DNA of 64,000 nucleotides from Musa acuminata AAA Group (Eukaryota; Streptophyta; Magnoliopsida; Zingiberales; Musaceae): positions 310,001 to 374,000 of the forward strand of contig NC_088340.1 in assembly GCF_036884655.1 (NCBI RefSeq), in the 5' to 3' direction. Made by a program: the position numbers and the translations under genes. Below the pieces are notes generated by a model. It worked only from the letters and a program-made list of their open reading frames with translations, was not told where the DNA came from and ran no database searches. Numbering within the stretch: position 1 is the stretch's first letter; the number at the start of each line of letters is the position of its first letter. Shown here piece after piece: positions 27,401 to 39,200 of the stretch.

Positions 27401-27642
27401 CGGCTCCTTCGAGCTATCCTCATTCTCCCCTATAATTAATCGAAAAAAAGGAAAAAGAATTCTAATTCTCCACACAAATAATTCTGAAGCAAAATTACGA
27501 GCAGGAGAAGGAAGAAAGAAACTTTACCCTCATCGGCGTGAGATTTGGCTTCGGCTATTCGCTTGAAGCAGTAATCGACACACTCGTGGTAGGGATTAGA
27601 GGCGTTGATGCAATCCAGATGAGCTTTTCCTGCCCCCTCCAT
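23788..27642 (-). CDS. SYF2: Pre-mRNA-splicing factor SYF2 (GCIP-interacting p29 family)
   Basis: SYF2 belongs to the Prp19-associated (NTC) spliceosome complex and acts in the nucleus. Exons: 27528-27642, 27283-27429, 25207-25355, 24871-25111, 24106-24242, 23788-24015. Phases all agree, giving 338 aa, longer than the roughly 240-aa animal proteins because of its N-terminus. Residues 8-33 and 54-79 are near-identical copies of a Cys motif, [15 protein letters not shown] and [15 protein letters not shown] (CX9CX3C), one per exon. An acidic, Asn-rich linker follows, then the SYF2 domain: [17 protein letters not shown], a charged helical region with [20 protein letters not shown], and [12 protein letters not shown]. 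The Lys/Arg/Glu-rich C-terminal half contains [20 protein letters not shown] and ends [11 protein letters not shown]. The second Cys exon is 147 nt and flanked by phase-1 introns on both sides, as expected for an exon duplication. Intron 2 holds LTR-like sequence, and intron 4 an AT microsatellite. Confidence 0.95.
24343..24494. repeat. (TA/CATATA)n microsatellite in SYF2 intron
   Basis: A compound repeat of TATA, CATATA and ACATACATATA units spans about 150 bp in SYF2 intron 4. Open frames through it on both strands (Ile/Tyr/His or Met/Tyr repeats) are artefacts of the repeat. Confidence 0.95.
26570..27120. mobile_element. LTR-like relic in SYF2 intron 2
   Basis: This part of the intron is more GC-rich and C-rich than its AT-rich surroundings. 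It contains runs such as AACATCCACATTAAAGTCC and TTTGTGGGGAACAACCCGAT that recall plant gypsy LTR and leader sequence. No protein domain and no paired LTR were found, and the edges are estimates. Confidence 0.35.
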
Positions 27643-28989
27643 CCCCTTTAGTTCTGCTCCCTCTCCTTTGCCTTCCCCTTTCGGTCTTGGGAGAAGAGAT
27701 GCAAGATAGGAAGAAAACCTAATCCTAATGAAGCCGGGTGTATACTAAGGGCTATTTAAAAATTTTCTAGAACCCTTTTATATTATTTATTTATTTTTAA
27801 TAAATTAATTAAAAATATTAAAAAGTTTGCATTAATCGTTTATGATATTTTCTCTCACTTAATCTATCAATCTATCAATACTTGTTTTCTCACTCTTAAG
27901 TAGCTTTTGTTCGAGAAAATTATTATACTCCGGTAAATAGTTTTATTATATGATTCGTTAGAATGATTTTAACTTACTTTTTATAATGTGCTCAAATAAG
28001 ATAGTCGAGTTAAAATATTTCTAGATGTATCTTATGGATCTGAATTATAGCTTTTTTAAGTTGCTTGAAATATATTATAGATTTTAAGCCATACTAAAAG
28101 TTGTAATCTGTAGAAAATATTAATTATGGATGATTATAAAGAGCCCTTTATATTAGTGCATTAATCTCTTATGCACTTTATGTCTAAAGAATTAGAGAGG
28201 TACCGGTTATAGTTTTACCAACACCAATTTTTCAATGCTTATCTTCTCAAATTTTTTGTTTTCATCTTTTTATTTTATTCTCTACGTATACTTATGTAAT
28301 ATCTAGAAGTTGAATGGTTGCCCACCGATAATAATTTCAAAGTGGTTTTTATTGAATGTAGACTTTTGCTATAAGTTACGATAGAATTGTGATATGCCCA
28401 ACAACTTTATCTAATATTGTTAGTTGACCCTCACATAGTCCGGAAGTATTACTCTAAGAGTATAGTCCGGAAGTATTACTCTAAGAGTCAACTTATTCCT
28501 CTGGTTCGATTATTTGTCTAAGGGTAACACTTGTGTATAACTTAGATATAAACAATTTAAGTATCTTATTCCAAAATCATCATAAGAATCAAGCATCTCA
28601 ATCACATTGTATGTGACTCTCAAATATTTCATCATTAATTTGGTTGTCTTATCCGTCGAATAATTTAGATTAAGAGCACTAATAAATGTTGTATACTTTA
28701 ATAATCGATTACCCTATCAATCTTAATCATATTATTAGCAAGATTAATATAAAGTTCAAAGAAATACTCTCCCATAACCTCTATGGTATAGGTAATGACT
28801 TGAAAAGACCCATCGACTTATTGTTCTATATTGTCTTATTGACATGTGAGACATATTCCAATATATTTTTCTATGTTAATTCTCATATTTGGCTAATAGA
28901 ATGTCCTTTTCACGAGAGCTAAAATTCTATGAATACCCTGATGCTTATCTAAAAAGGATCATGACACTCCCTTGGAAGTTCACATATCA

Positions 28990-29560
28990 AAATTTACTCT
29001 AATATCAAATATCATAAACCTAGTTAGAATTACTTAAATCACGAGACACACTCATGGTCTCCACTTACAAAAAATAATCCTAGAATAAGTAATCTTACAT
29101 AGGACTTGATGGAAAGCCTCAACAAATAGGCAATTCAATAAACACTTAGAGAAAGAAAAAGAAAGAGAAAACAATGACAAAAAAAAAAAAAAAAAAATCG
29201 TAAGTCGACAAATAATGTAAGGTAAATTTATGCACATTTTGTGTACAAACTTATAAAAACAAATGGGACCAAATTCTACTCCAAAGCTCATATAATCTAA
29301 TCCTGTGCCACTTAAAAGGTTATAAGCGACTGAGATCATTGATGTTTTACACCACACAAGAAACTTGAGATAACAACTTTGTAAATTACGTAGGCCTATA
29401 GGAATCATGCAAAAACACATAAAAATCAAGTAAAACATAGTGCCAAATAATTGTACAACCAAATGTAAATGACAAATGATCCATTAATAGTGACACCCGT
29501 CCTCATAGCTAACGAGTCTTGTGCCGTTCTAAGCTCCCGTCCTCCCATCAACATTTCGTT
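28990..29560 (-). mobile_element. LTR relic with mutated primer-binding site
   Basis: On the minus strand, sequence resembling the LTR end seen at 19848 (here CTAACTAGGTTTATGATA) stops near 29011. It is followed by TTTGATATTAGAGTAAA, a degraded copy of the tRNA-Met primer-binding site. Weak resemblance to the element in GFA2 intron 4 continues for at least 150 bp. The outer edge is a guess. Confidence 0.4.
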
Positions 29561-29592
29561 TGATATAGAAATCCTACTTAGTCCAAGTGTCC

Positions 29593-29595
<3 letters not shown>

Positions 29596-29641
<46 letters not shown>
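29596..29641. repeat. (CT)n microsatellite
   Basis: A CT dinucleotide run of about 46 bp lies about 590 bp upstream of the receptor kinase start codon. Confidence 0.95.
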
Positions 29642-29646
<5 letters not shown>

Positions 29647-29835
29647 ATTTTTTATTTTATTTTGGAGAAATGTATTAATCTATCATTGCTTGATGCCAGT
29701 GCGGATGTTTAAGAGAGCCTAAGGAGATAGATTTTTCGTTAGATAGATATTAATTTCTTTATTATCTCTTCTTAGTTACACAAAAGTTGTGATCTCACTG
29801 CTCCGCTCGCGTGCATCTCACGCGCCGCATGCTTT

Positions 29836-29972
<137 letters not shown>

Positions 29973-30190
29973 GGTTAAAATCCGCAAAACCAAAGGCTCC
30001 CCGCCACCTTCGCGGCTCCGTTGCGCTCCTCGAATGGCGCCTGCGTCCTCCAACTGTTCAGCCTCCTCCCTTTCTGACCCTCGCTGCCAAGCCCTAATTG
30101 CAGTGGAACAAGGGGAGGGGTCGCGGAGGAGCACGGGAGGGTTCGCCCCGCGCAGCGTTGGCACCCTCCTTTCCTGCGCTTCTTCCTCCC

Positions 30191-30214
30191 ATGGAAGGAT
30201 CACCTAAGCCCTAG
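30191..30214 (+). promoter_or_regulatory. Short upstream ORF before the SRF kinase
   Basis: An ATG at 30191 opens a seven-codon frame that stops at 30214, 16 bp before the kinase start at 30231. If the transcript starts upstream, this uORF could lower translation. Its use is inferred. Confidence 0.35.
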
Positions 30215-30230
30215 ATCTTTTCGTCCCAAG

Positions 30231-33200
30231 ATGGCTCTCCATCTTCCTCCGCTGCTACTCTTGCTGTTTCTGCAGCTCTCTGGTCTGGTCCACGGCACAA
30301 CCGACCCGCCTGATGGTAAGCGATCTGCGTAATTCTCCGTCTTCAATGGCTCATCTTGTTTATTGTTATTCCTCCTTGTGCTCCTTACGAGTCCGGTGAT
30401 ATTATTTATTTATTTATTTTTGCCATAAACGGTCTCTTGACGTTGTATAATTACGAAACAATTGATGGACTGTCCATGTGAACTTGAAAGACCAGAAAAA
30501 CGAAGCCTGTTGTTTTATGGATTATAGTCTTTCCTGATTTTGATTGAGGACTGTCGGGATGATTGCTTCTTGCGTCTCTCTTTTCACCATCTTCCAATGG
30601 ATTGAAGAGAGATATCTCATTGTGTCCAATTGATTGACATCTTAATACGATGGAATCTCTAACTCTTGTTTTGCACGGTTCTAGTCCAACGCTGCAGTCA
30701 CTTCTCTAGATTCCAGGCTTTTTATCTGTTTCATTTTACATTATTGGTTTTATTTTACTTTTTGCAGTTTCTGCCTTGAATGACCTGTATAGAAGCTTAA
30801 ATTCTCCCTCCCAGTTGACGGGATGGAGTTCCAGTGGCGGTGATCCCTGTGGGAACGATTGGAAAGGCATCAAGTGCTCTGGCTCCTCCGTGACAGAAAT
30901 GTGAGGAACTTAAATTTTCGTGGATTCTTATGGTGGCTAGCTTTCTGCAGTTGCTGTAAACTAGTCATCATGAAGTTTTCATCCAGGACGTTCTTCTGGA
31001 GTGTGTTTTATGTGATCATTTATGAAGATACACTTCATTAAGTCATGTGGTATAGCTGCATATGCAGAATATGCCACCTATGCAAATTACATTGCTGAAA
31101 ATGCAGATTATATTACCACATACGGAATTCTTTCTTGGTGATTTGTGCTGCAATACATATTACATGTAAAATGATACTTTTGTCTCTTAAACCCCATTCA
31201 CTTCTTATTACTTTTCACTTAATGCTGCATATGGAGAATATGCAATGTATGAAAAAATCCTTGCTGAAAATGCAGATTATGTTACCACATACGATGATTC
31301 TTTCTTGGTGATTTGTCCCGCAATACAAATTCCATGAAAAATGATACATTTGTCTCTTAAACCTCATTCATTTCTTATTACTTTTCTCTTAAGTATGCTA
31401 TCAAATGATTATATGCATTTAGTAAATATCTAATTTGACTATACTGCCTGCTTGGATTAGCTAAAGTTCATGGTGGTAGAGGAACATGATGTAGTTATTG
31501 TTCAAAGCTTTGTTGTACTTGTAACCATATGTCACTTTATAAATAGGGCAAGCCAGTATATGAGGCTTCAGCCGGTGCAGGGTTTTAGGAGGAGTATGTA
31601 GCCTTGCCCACCCCTATAAGTACAGAAGCTGTTCTCATGACTCGTACATTGGTCACCCAGGTTGCAAAGGAGCAATTTTAATATTGTACCAAGGCTCAAA
31701 CTGACATATGTTGCATAAAGATTTGTGCTTTGTTGACTGCACATATAGTGTTGCAGTTTTAAGAACATTTCTCAAAAATGTAAACATCATTGATGTTGGG
31801 CATATCCGGCTGTTACATTAAGGGTTAAAGATCAATAACTTATACTATGAATAAAAGAAAGCTGCTGGATTATGCTTTTACTAATATAGCTTTTGATTAA
31901 AGGACAAGCATCACTCTGACATTTCTTTAGGAGGAAGGTAAGTTTTATAAAAAAAAGTCCACTGTTTATTTATGCAAAGGCATAGAGGTTTTAATGCCAT
32001 AGTATATCAAATGTTGAGGCTCATTTCATAAGAGTGCTTATGATGATGACCCTTTTGCCTAACAGTACTTGGTAGGCAATTTGTGAAAGTTGCTATATAT
32101 TTTTTGTCATTACTTTACTGAAGGCACTTAATTGCTTAAATTCTCTTTGTTTTAACCAGAATACTCTCAGGTCTTGGATTGACTGGTACAACTGGTTACC
32201 AACTGTCAAGCTTGACTTCAGTAACTTATTTGTAAGGACTAACTTGGTTCTCTTTGAAAAATATTAATGTTGCAAGTTGCAAATTAGCATGTCTTTTCTT
32301 TGTCTTAGTACAGTGATTTGAGCAAGAACAATCTTCATGGTGATATACCTTACCAACTTCCACCTAATGCCATTCATATGTAAGTTGCACCTTAAAATAA
32401 TGAATATTTGCCAACTCTGATTTCATGCTTGCTATCGCTTTACCTTTATGTCCATTTTAAAGAATATGAAAAGTCAAAGGAAACCTACAGTCATCTGTAG
32501 CAAATCAGTTTGGCAGATCCTTGTGGTTGAAATCATTTCAAAACTATATAGTCACAAGGCTATCATATAAATGAGATTTCAATCCTTTGTTTGGTCACAT
32601 GGCCAGCATATCAACAGGATATCAATGTTCGTTTGAGTTTAGTTTGACATCTTTTTATGAATGCAGAGATCTTTCTGGAAATGTACTTACTGGAGGGATT
32701 TCTTATTCAATTTCTCAGATGACTGATCTTAACTATCTGTAAGGAGATTTTGATTTTCATTGCATCTGCTCCCATTTTCATCGGTGCTTCTTAGTGATCA
32801 GTCATTTGATGATGGAACACAGAAATCTCGCCAATAACCAGCTCAGTGGACAGTTAACTGATATGTTCAGAAAACTTCCCAGTCTCTCATTGCTGTAAGA
32901 TAGCTTCCACTTGATTACACAATTTATCTATGTCTTCAAAATAAAGAAATTAATTTTGCTATTGTTGCCAATGATTTGTGACTGTGAAAATGGTTTCCTT
33001 TTTCCAGAAAATATGCATATTGGCATTAGTAATATTTATTAGTCTATCTCATTAGAATTAAAAAATTGTAGTCATTTAAATCTCTTTTTCCTACTGACTT
33101 CAAGTTCAACTTATGTACATGATACATACTTAAAAAACCATGTATCTAGATTCTACAGCACTTACCATCGGATATTGTAAACCAATGGCAGGAACCCTGC

Positions 33201-36200
33201 ATTTCCCCAGCACTTTGCTTTTGAGAAACCTACAAACAGAGAAGATATTAAGTATGACTTACAATGGGTGACTTAAGTTTCATGACTTGCAGGTGTAATG
33301 ATGCTAAATATATTGATGGATTCATCATTGCAATATGAGAGTATTGTTGGTATTGGTTGAATCCTATGAGAGATCATTATAGAACACTTTAGACCATTTC
33401 TCCTCTTTCATTAGTTGTTTGCATATATCAGAGCGATATCTTATGAGGATGGCATTGGGAGAGGCTATAAGTGGCTAGAAAGGAAGGCAATAGGAGAATT
33501 TGGGTGTGTCTAGTTGTGAATAACATACATGATTCCTAAGGTGAGACGTGTGCAATGCAAAAGGTTCAGACCACCATTCGAAAGGTTCTTAGTTTGCCAA
33601 TTAGTTAATTCTAGTGAACTTACCATTTCATTGAGGGTAATGTTTGTGCCGGCTAGTTAGAGACCGATCTATGTTATATGTTGCATATTGGCAAATATAT
33701 ATGTTTTATGACATATATATAAGACATGCATTGATATGACAGTTTATGACATCTATTTTATATGTTGCATATTGGCAAATATATATGTTTTATGACATAT
33801 ATAAGACATTCATTAATATGGCAGTTTATATGTGTATATACACATGCATATATACACACACACACCTACCCTTTTTTTTTGGCAAAGGGTAGGTGTATGT
33901 GTGTATATATGTTGATTTGGGTGCTAGTGATCATATGACCAGTCTTTCCCACATGTTATCCTCCTATACTCCATGTTCTGATAACCTTAAAGTTCGTATT
34001 GCTGATGCATCTTTGTCCCTGGTTGCAGCAAGAAATGGTTCTATTGTTCTTTCAAAAAACCTAATTTTGAAATCTGTTCTACGTGTTCCTAACCTATCCT
34101 GTAATCTCTTATCCATAAGAAAACTCACTTGAGATTCAAATTGTCTGACTAAATCTTTCCATCTCATTGTGAGTTTCAAGATATAAGCTCAGGGAGGATG
34201 ATTGGCAGTACTAGAGAGGTTGATCAACTCTATTACTTTGAAGGGTAATGCTTCCTTCGATGGACAAGCTCCAGCTGTAGGCAGTTTCTCTTCCTTTTCT
34301 GATATGGATGAAATAATTTTATGACACTATAGATTAGGCCATCCTAGATTCAAGTACTTGGATAAGTTGTTTCCTTTTCTTTTCAAGAATAAGAATATAT
34401 CTCAATTTCAGTGTGAAATCTGTCAATTTGTCAAACATCATCGTGTCATGTTCCTTTCACAGCCATACAAATCATCCCAACCTTTTTACTTAATCCACTG
34501 TGACATTTGGGCAAAAACATTACTGGATATAGGTGGTTTATTGCCTTCATTGATGATTATACTAGAGTTTGTTGGATTGTATCACTCTTAACTTTGAGGC
34601 CTTAAGTAGGAGAGATTGTATCACTCTCAACTTAGTTTTATATTGAAAATGAGTAAAGAAATGAGTTGAGACAGAACGGCATACTATCGCTTAAGCATTT
34701 TTTGCCATATAGTTCTTTGGTAAACAAGTTAATGTGTCACTTATTCCATTGGGCAGGAGAAAGAAACTCATTCATTTATTAAATAACTGATGTCCCAATT
34801 ACTATCCCTTCTCTCTTTTTATAAGCCCTAAATAGAAGAAGAAAATATAGGTACAATAATAAGGAAAAAAAACATGAAGGCTAATCAACCTTTTTTTTTT
34901 TTCATTTTGAGAAGATAAATTTTCAGATTTCTTTGGCAAGTAGTTTTTTGATTGATAATCTTTTGTCTTTCTTGTTAGGTAAAATTTTCTTGTAGAGATG
35001 GAATCTTAATTTAACCAGGTTTTGAGTTCTTCTATCTTTTCTTCATTGGCTTTATTTTTTCTTCTTTCTAAACAATTTAGGAAAGAAAGGCAGAAACGTA
35101 GGTGATGTAGGCTTGTGGCAACGTATAATTTTTACAAGTTTTTCCTTCTTAACTTCTGAAACATATAATTGGAATTACAATTTTTTCTCTTTGGAGTTTG
35201 GATTTCCCATATATATATATTAAATTATATTATTACTATACATGTGTTATTCTCTTTTTTGGGTAACTGGAAGGATCTTTCACTGAAACAACTATGTATT
35301 TTCACAAAATTGCATTTAATGCCAAATTTAGTCATTTGCAAGAATTAGTATAGCTTGGGCTCTTCTCTATTTAACACAATTTCCTTTTTAGATTCACTTG
35401 ACACAAATAATGATCTTGTTTGTAATTAGCACTTAAACAACAATTTACCTCTTTACATAAGATTCTTGATCTGATGCATGTACTTTGTGCGTATGATCAT
35501 ATTCTATTATTACTAAGCCCAAGTCATGATATCAGGGATCTCTCATTCAACCACTTCTCAGGTACCCTGCCTCAGAGCTTTGGATCTCTTTCAAGTCTCA
35601 AAACTTTGTAAGGAATGAAAGTTTTCTCTCTATCTTCTTGAGCTTCTGTTGAACTAATATTGTGTGTGTTGACTTGCAGACGTCTGCAGAACAATCAATT
35701 TAGTGGTTCACTTGGTGTTCTTGCCACTCTTTCTCTCGATGATTTGTAAGTGTTGCTTAATAATCAGGTTATGAGTTAGATGTCCTTTCCATTTAGTTGG
35801 AGTAGTGGATGGTGTATAATTTCAGGTGTAATTACGTACAATTTGTAATTCAGTTACACTGAAAGAAAGTTTTTCGAAGTTGATGGTGCTTTACTTTTTT
35901 AAAAGAAAAAAGTCCCTGTCTTCTTACTTTTAGCTGTAATTAAATATTTATGCTAATTTTTGTCAATTTTAATTTGTCCCTGTCTTCTTACTTTTAGCTG
36001 TAATTATCAAGTTAAAATGGTTATTTGATTAGAAAAATCTTTCAGATGCTTATTGGTTGTTAATAAATGAAGCTTAAGAATGTATTCAAGGCAATGAAAA
36101 GACAAATATAACATACTGCCAACTATACAAGAATTATTAGGAGTTCAAAATTTACAGTATACATACTATGTGAAACTTGTAGAAAGCTTATGCACTAATC

Positions 36201-39200
36201 TGAGCGGGGTTTGAGGTACATAAAAATGTAGGTTACATACTTAGACAAGATGTACCAGCTCTTTACAGCTTGAACTAGGAGGTCTCGTTCAGTAATTTTT
36301 AAGATTGTTGTGCTTTTGCAGTTTTGCTAACACATCATGTTCTTTCAGTATGTGTTTTATCGTCTTTTATTTCTGTTAATTATTCTTGAACAGTTTAAAC
36401 GACTGAAAAATTGGTTGCTTGTTGTAAATAGTTAACAAGCCAATTATCTGAGTAATCTTTAACCAGTTTTTTTTTTTTTTTTTTGTTATGCTGCCAGGAA
36501 TGTTCAGAACAACCAGTTTACCGGTTGGATTCCCAACAAATTGAAAAGTATAGATGATTTTAAGTGAGCAGTCTTAAACATTTTTTTTCCCTTTCCTCTT
36601 CTTTTACTGAAAAGTTTTTTTGGTTAATGTGGATTTTCTGCTTTATGAAATCTTTTCTGATGGTTGCTGTTTTCTTTTATAAGAATCGATGGAAATTCTT
36701 GGTCCTCTGGACCAGCACCTCCAGGCATGTCTACAGCTGCAGACAGTAATGGTGGAAGCTCATCTATGTACAACAAACAAACTGCAGGTCTGAAAGGTGC
36801 AGCCATTGCTGTGATAGTGATCGCTGTCTTGGTTGTGATTCTCATCTTAATGGCTTTTGCTAAGCGAAGATCTTCAGTTTCATCTTATTATATGGAGGAA
36901 CAATTTAGCCAGAACAGATCATTTACACCTCTAGTAGACAATGAATTTGCAGGTATTTTCTTTGATCATGTTAATTGCCAGAGAATCTGTGTATAGTATT
37001 TTTTTGGACAAATTCTTGTATATAGTATTGTTTGATGGCTGTTCATATACAATATCTAATTGTATTATCATTTGCACTTCTAGTAGGTGAAGAGTTTTCT
37101 GGTGGTTCCTTTCGTCATGTTAATTGTCCAGAATACCTATTAACAGTGTCATATAGCTGCTCTTGTATAAGTTCTGATTGTAGTAATAGCAATTGTTAAC
37201 TTATGCATATTTGATTCTTAGATGCATTCCACAAAATTCAAATCAAGAGGAGTCTCATATGATTTCACTATCTATTTTGGGTTTGACAGCTGACAATATT
37301 TACTTGCTGCAAAACCTTATTCATATTATTACACTGTAGTAATTCTTTTGGCTAGATAATGGTGTTAAAGTTGTTTTCATTAGGTTGTACATTGTCAATA
37401 TTTGCATGCATCTCATTCCTGGCACTCCAAAGTTCAAAGTTCCATTATTAGTAGCAATTATATGAATCGTAATATTCCAATCAGAAGATACCTGTTCTTT
37501 AGTCCCAACAAGAACCAAGACGGTTACGGGACTATTCATTGGGTGCACCAGATTTATTAATAAATGTATTTAGGACACAATCTTTTACTTTGAGAACTAT
37601 GATGTAGTCCATTAATGTTTAAAAGTGAAAATTGCAGTTCAGTTTAGATGATCCATGATAACTTTAATGTGAGCAGTTTGAAGGTTAACTGTAGTATACA
37701 CAGAAGGTCCACATAGTTGGAAGCTAATCAGGTTCTTGTTGGACATAGGCATGTGATAGTGTAGAAGTAGACTGCTTAAAATGTAGAGGGGGCCTTTGGG
37801 TTGGTCTGCTTATTTTGCATTTCGTAAGACAATTGTAAATCTGCTCTGCTTTATGGATCGAATTGTTGGGTGCCTAGAAAACAACATGTGCAAAGAGTTA
37901 GTGTTGCTGAGATGACAGTATCAGGGTGGATGCCTGAAATTATCAAAAAATAAAATTATTTATATTCTCAATAATTAGTGTTAAGAGGTAAAATAATTAA
38001 TATTGATAGTATGAGGAGAGGTAGAGAAAGACCTAAAAAGATTTTAATAGAAACTATAAGTAAATATTTATGTATTCCGAACTTAATTAATCATATGACT
38101 TTTTTACAGATCTCAATGACGACAAAAGATTCACGTAGCCGATCGTAAATAGTTGGACTCACGGCTTTGTTGTTATTGAATTCTTAATAATTAAGGAAGT
38201 AAAACCATTTCTAGACATTGGTTTACTGTTGAAGCCAAAAGCAAGTTGAATTCTATGTAGAGTAGGAATGTTGGTTTATCGGACATCTAAAGGTCATTGC
38301 TTATTTCTTAATTTATTGCAAAGAGTTCAAAGAATTTGTATTATCATTTATGTTAATTAGTGTTCATGTCTAATGGTGAGAGATCAAACCAAGGCAACTT
38401 ATTTCAACATTATTCTTTTGTTAGTTTATCAGGAAGGTTATATTTACCACAGAATTATAGCTCTATTCAAGTTCCGAGTTGTTATTGTTCAAGTTGCTCG
38501 AATCCCAATAAGAAGCTCATTAAAGCTTTTGGTTCATTTACAATATCTTCATTTTCTCTTCCACTTTTTCCTTTGAAGAATGAATTAGTACTATGTAGTT
38601 GTAACTTGTAAGATCAAATTTAAAAGTGGTGCTAACTCTAGTTATAATATTTTTTTATTTGTAAGGAAATTCATTCCAGACAAGCAATTTATATACTAAT
38701 CTGATTATTATAAGTAAACCCATTCCAGACAAGCAACGTATAGACTTATCTGATGATCAACAAGAGATTGATTACTGATCACAACTTGGTCGACATTTTA
38801 TATCACCATTTGATATGTACTTGGTAGCTAATGTCTTCACTTTCTCTTCCCATTTATTTAAAAGTGAATTAGAGCTAAGTGATTGTAAGATCTGAACTTA
38901 AATGAGCCCTATCTATAGTTGATGTGAATTCAATAGTTCTTTTTATTTGTAAGGATCCCAAGGAAATCCATTCCAGGCAAGCAATGTATAGATTTATTTG
39001 ATGATTGATAAGAGATTGAATATTGATCGCAGTCTATCATAACTTGGTCAACATTTCATAATACCATTTGATATGTATTTAGTAACTAGTATAATTGATC
39101 TTCTTGCCAAAGTTATCTGACTTTGGTATAGTAACTTTAGTTCCTCCAAGACTTGGTACTCTTATTCCACTCCTTTGCTTGTTGAAAAGAAGTCAATGTA

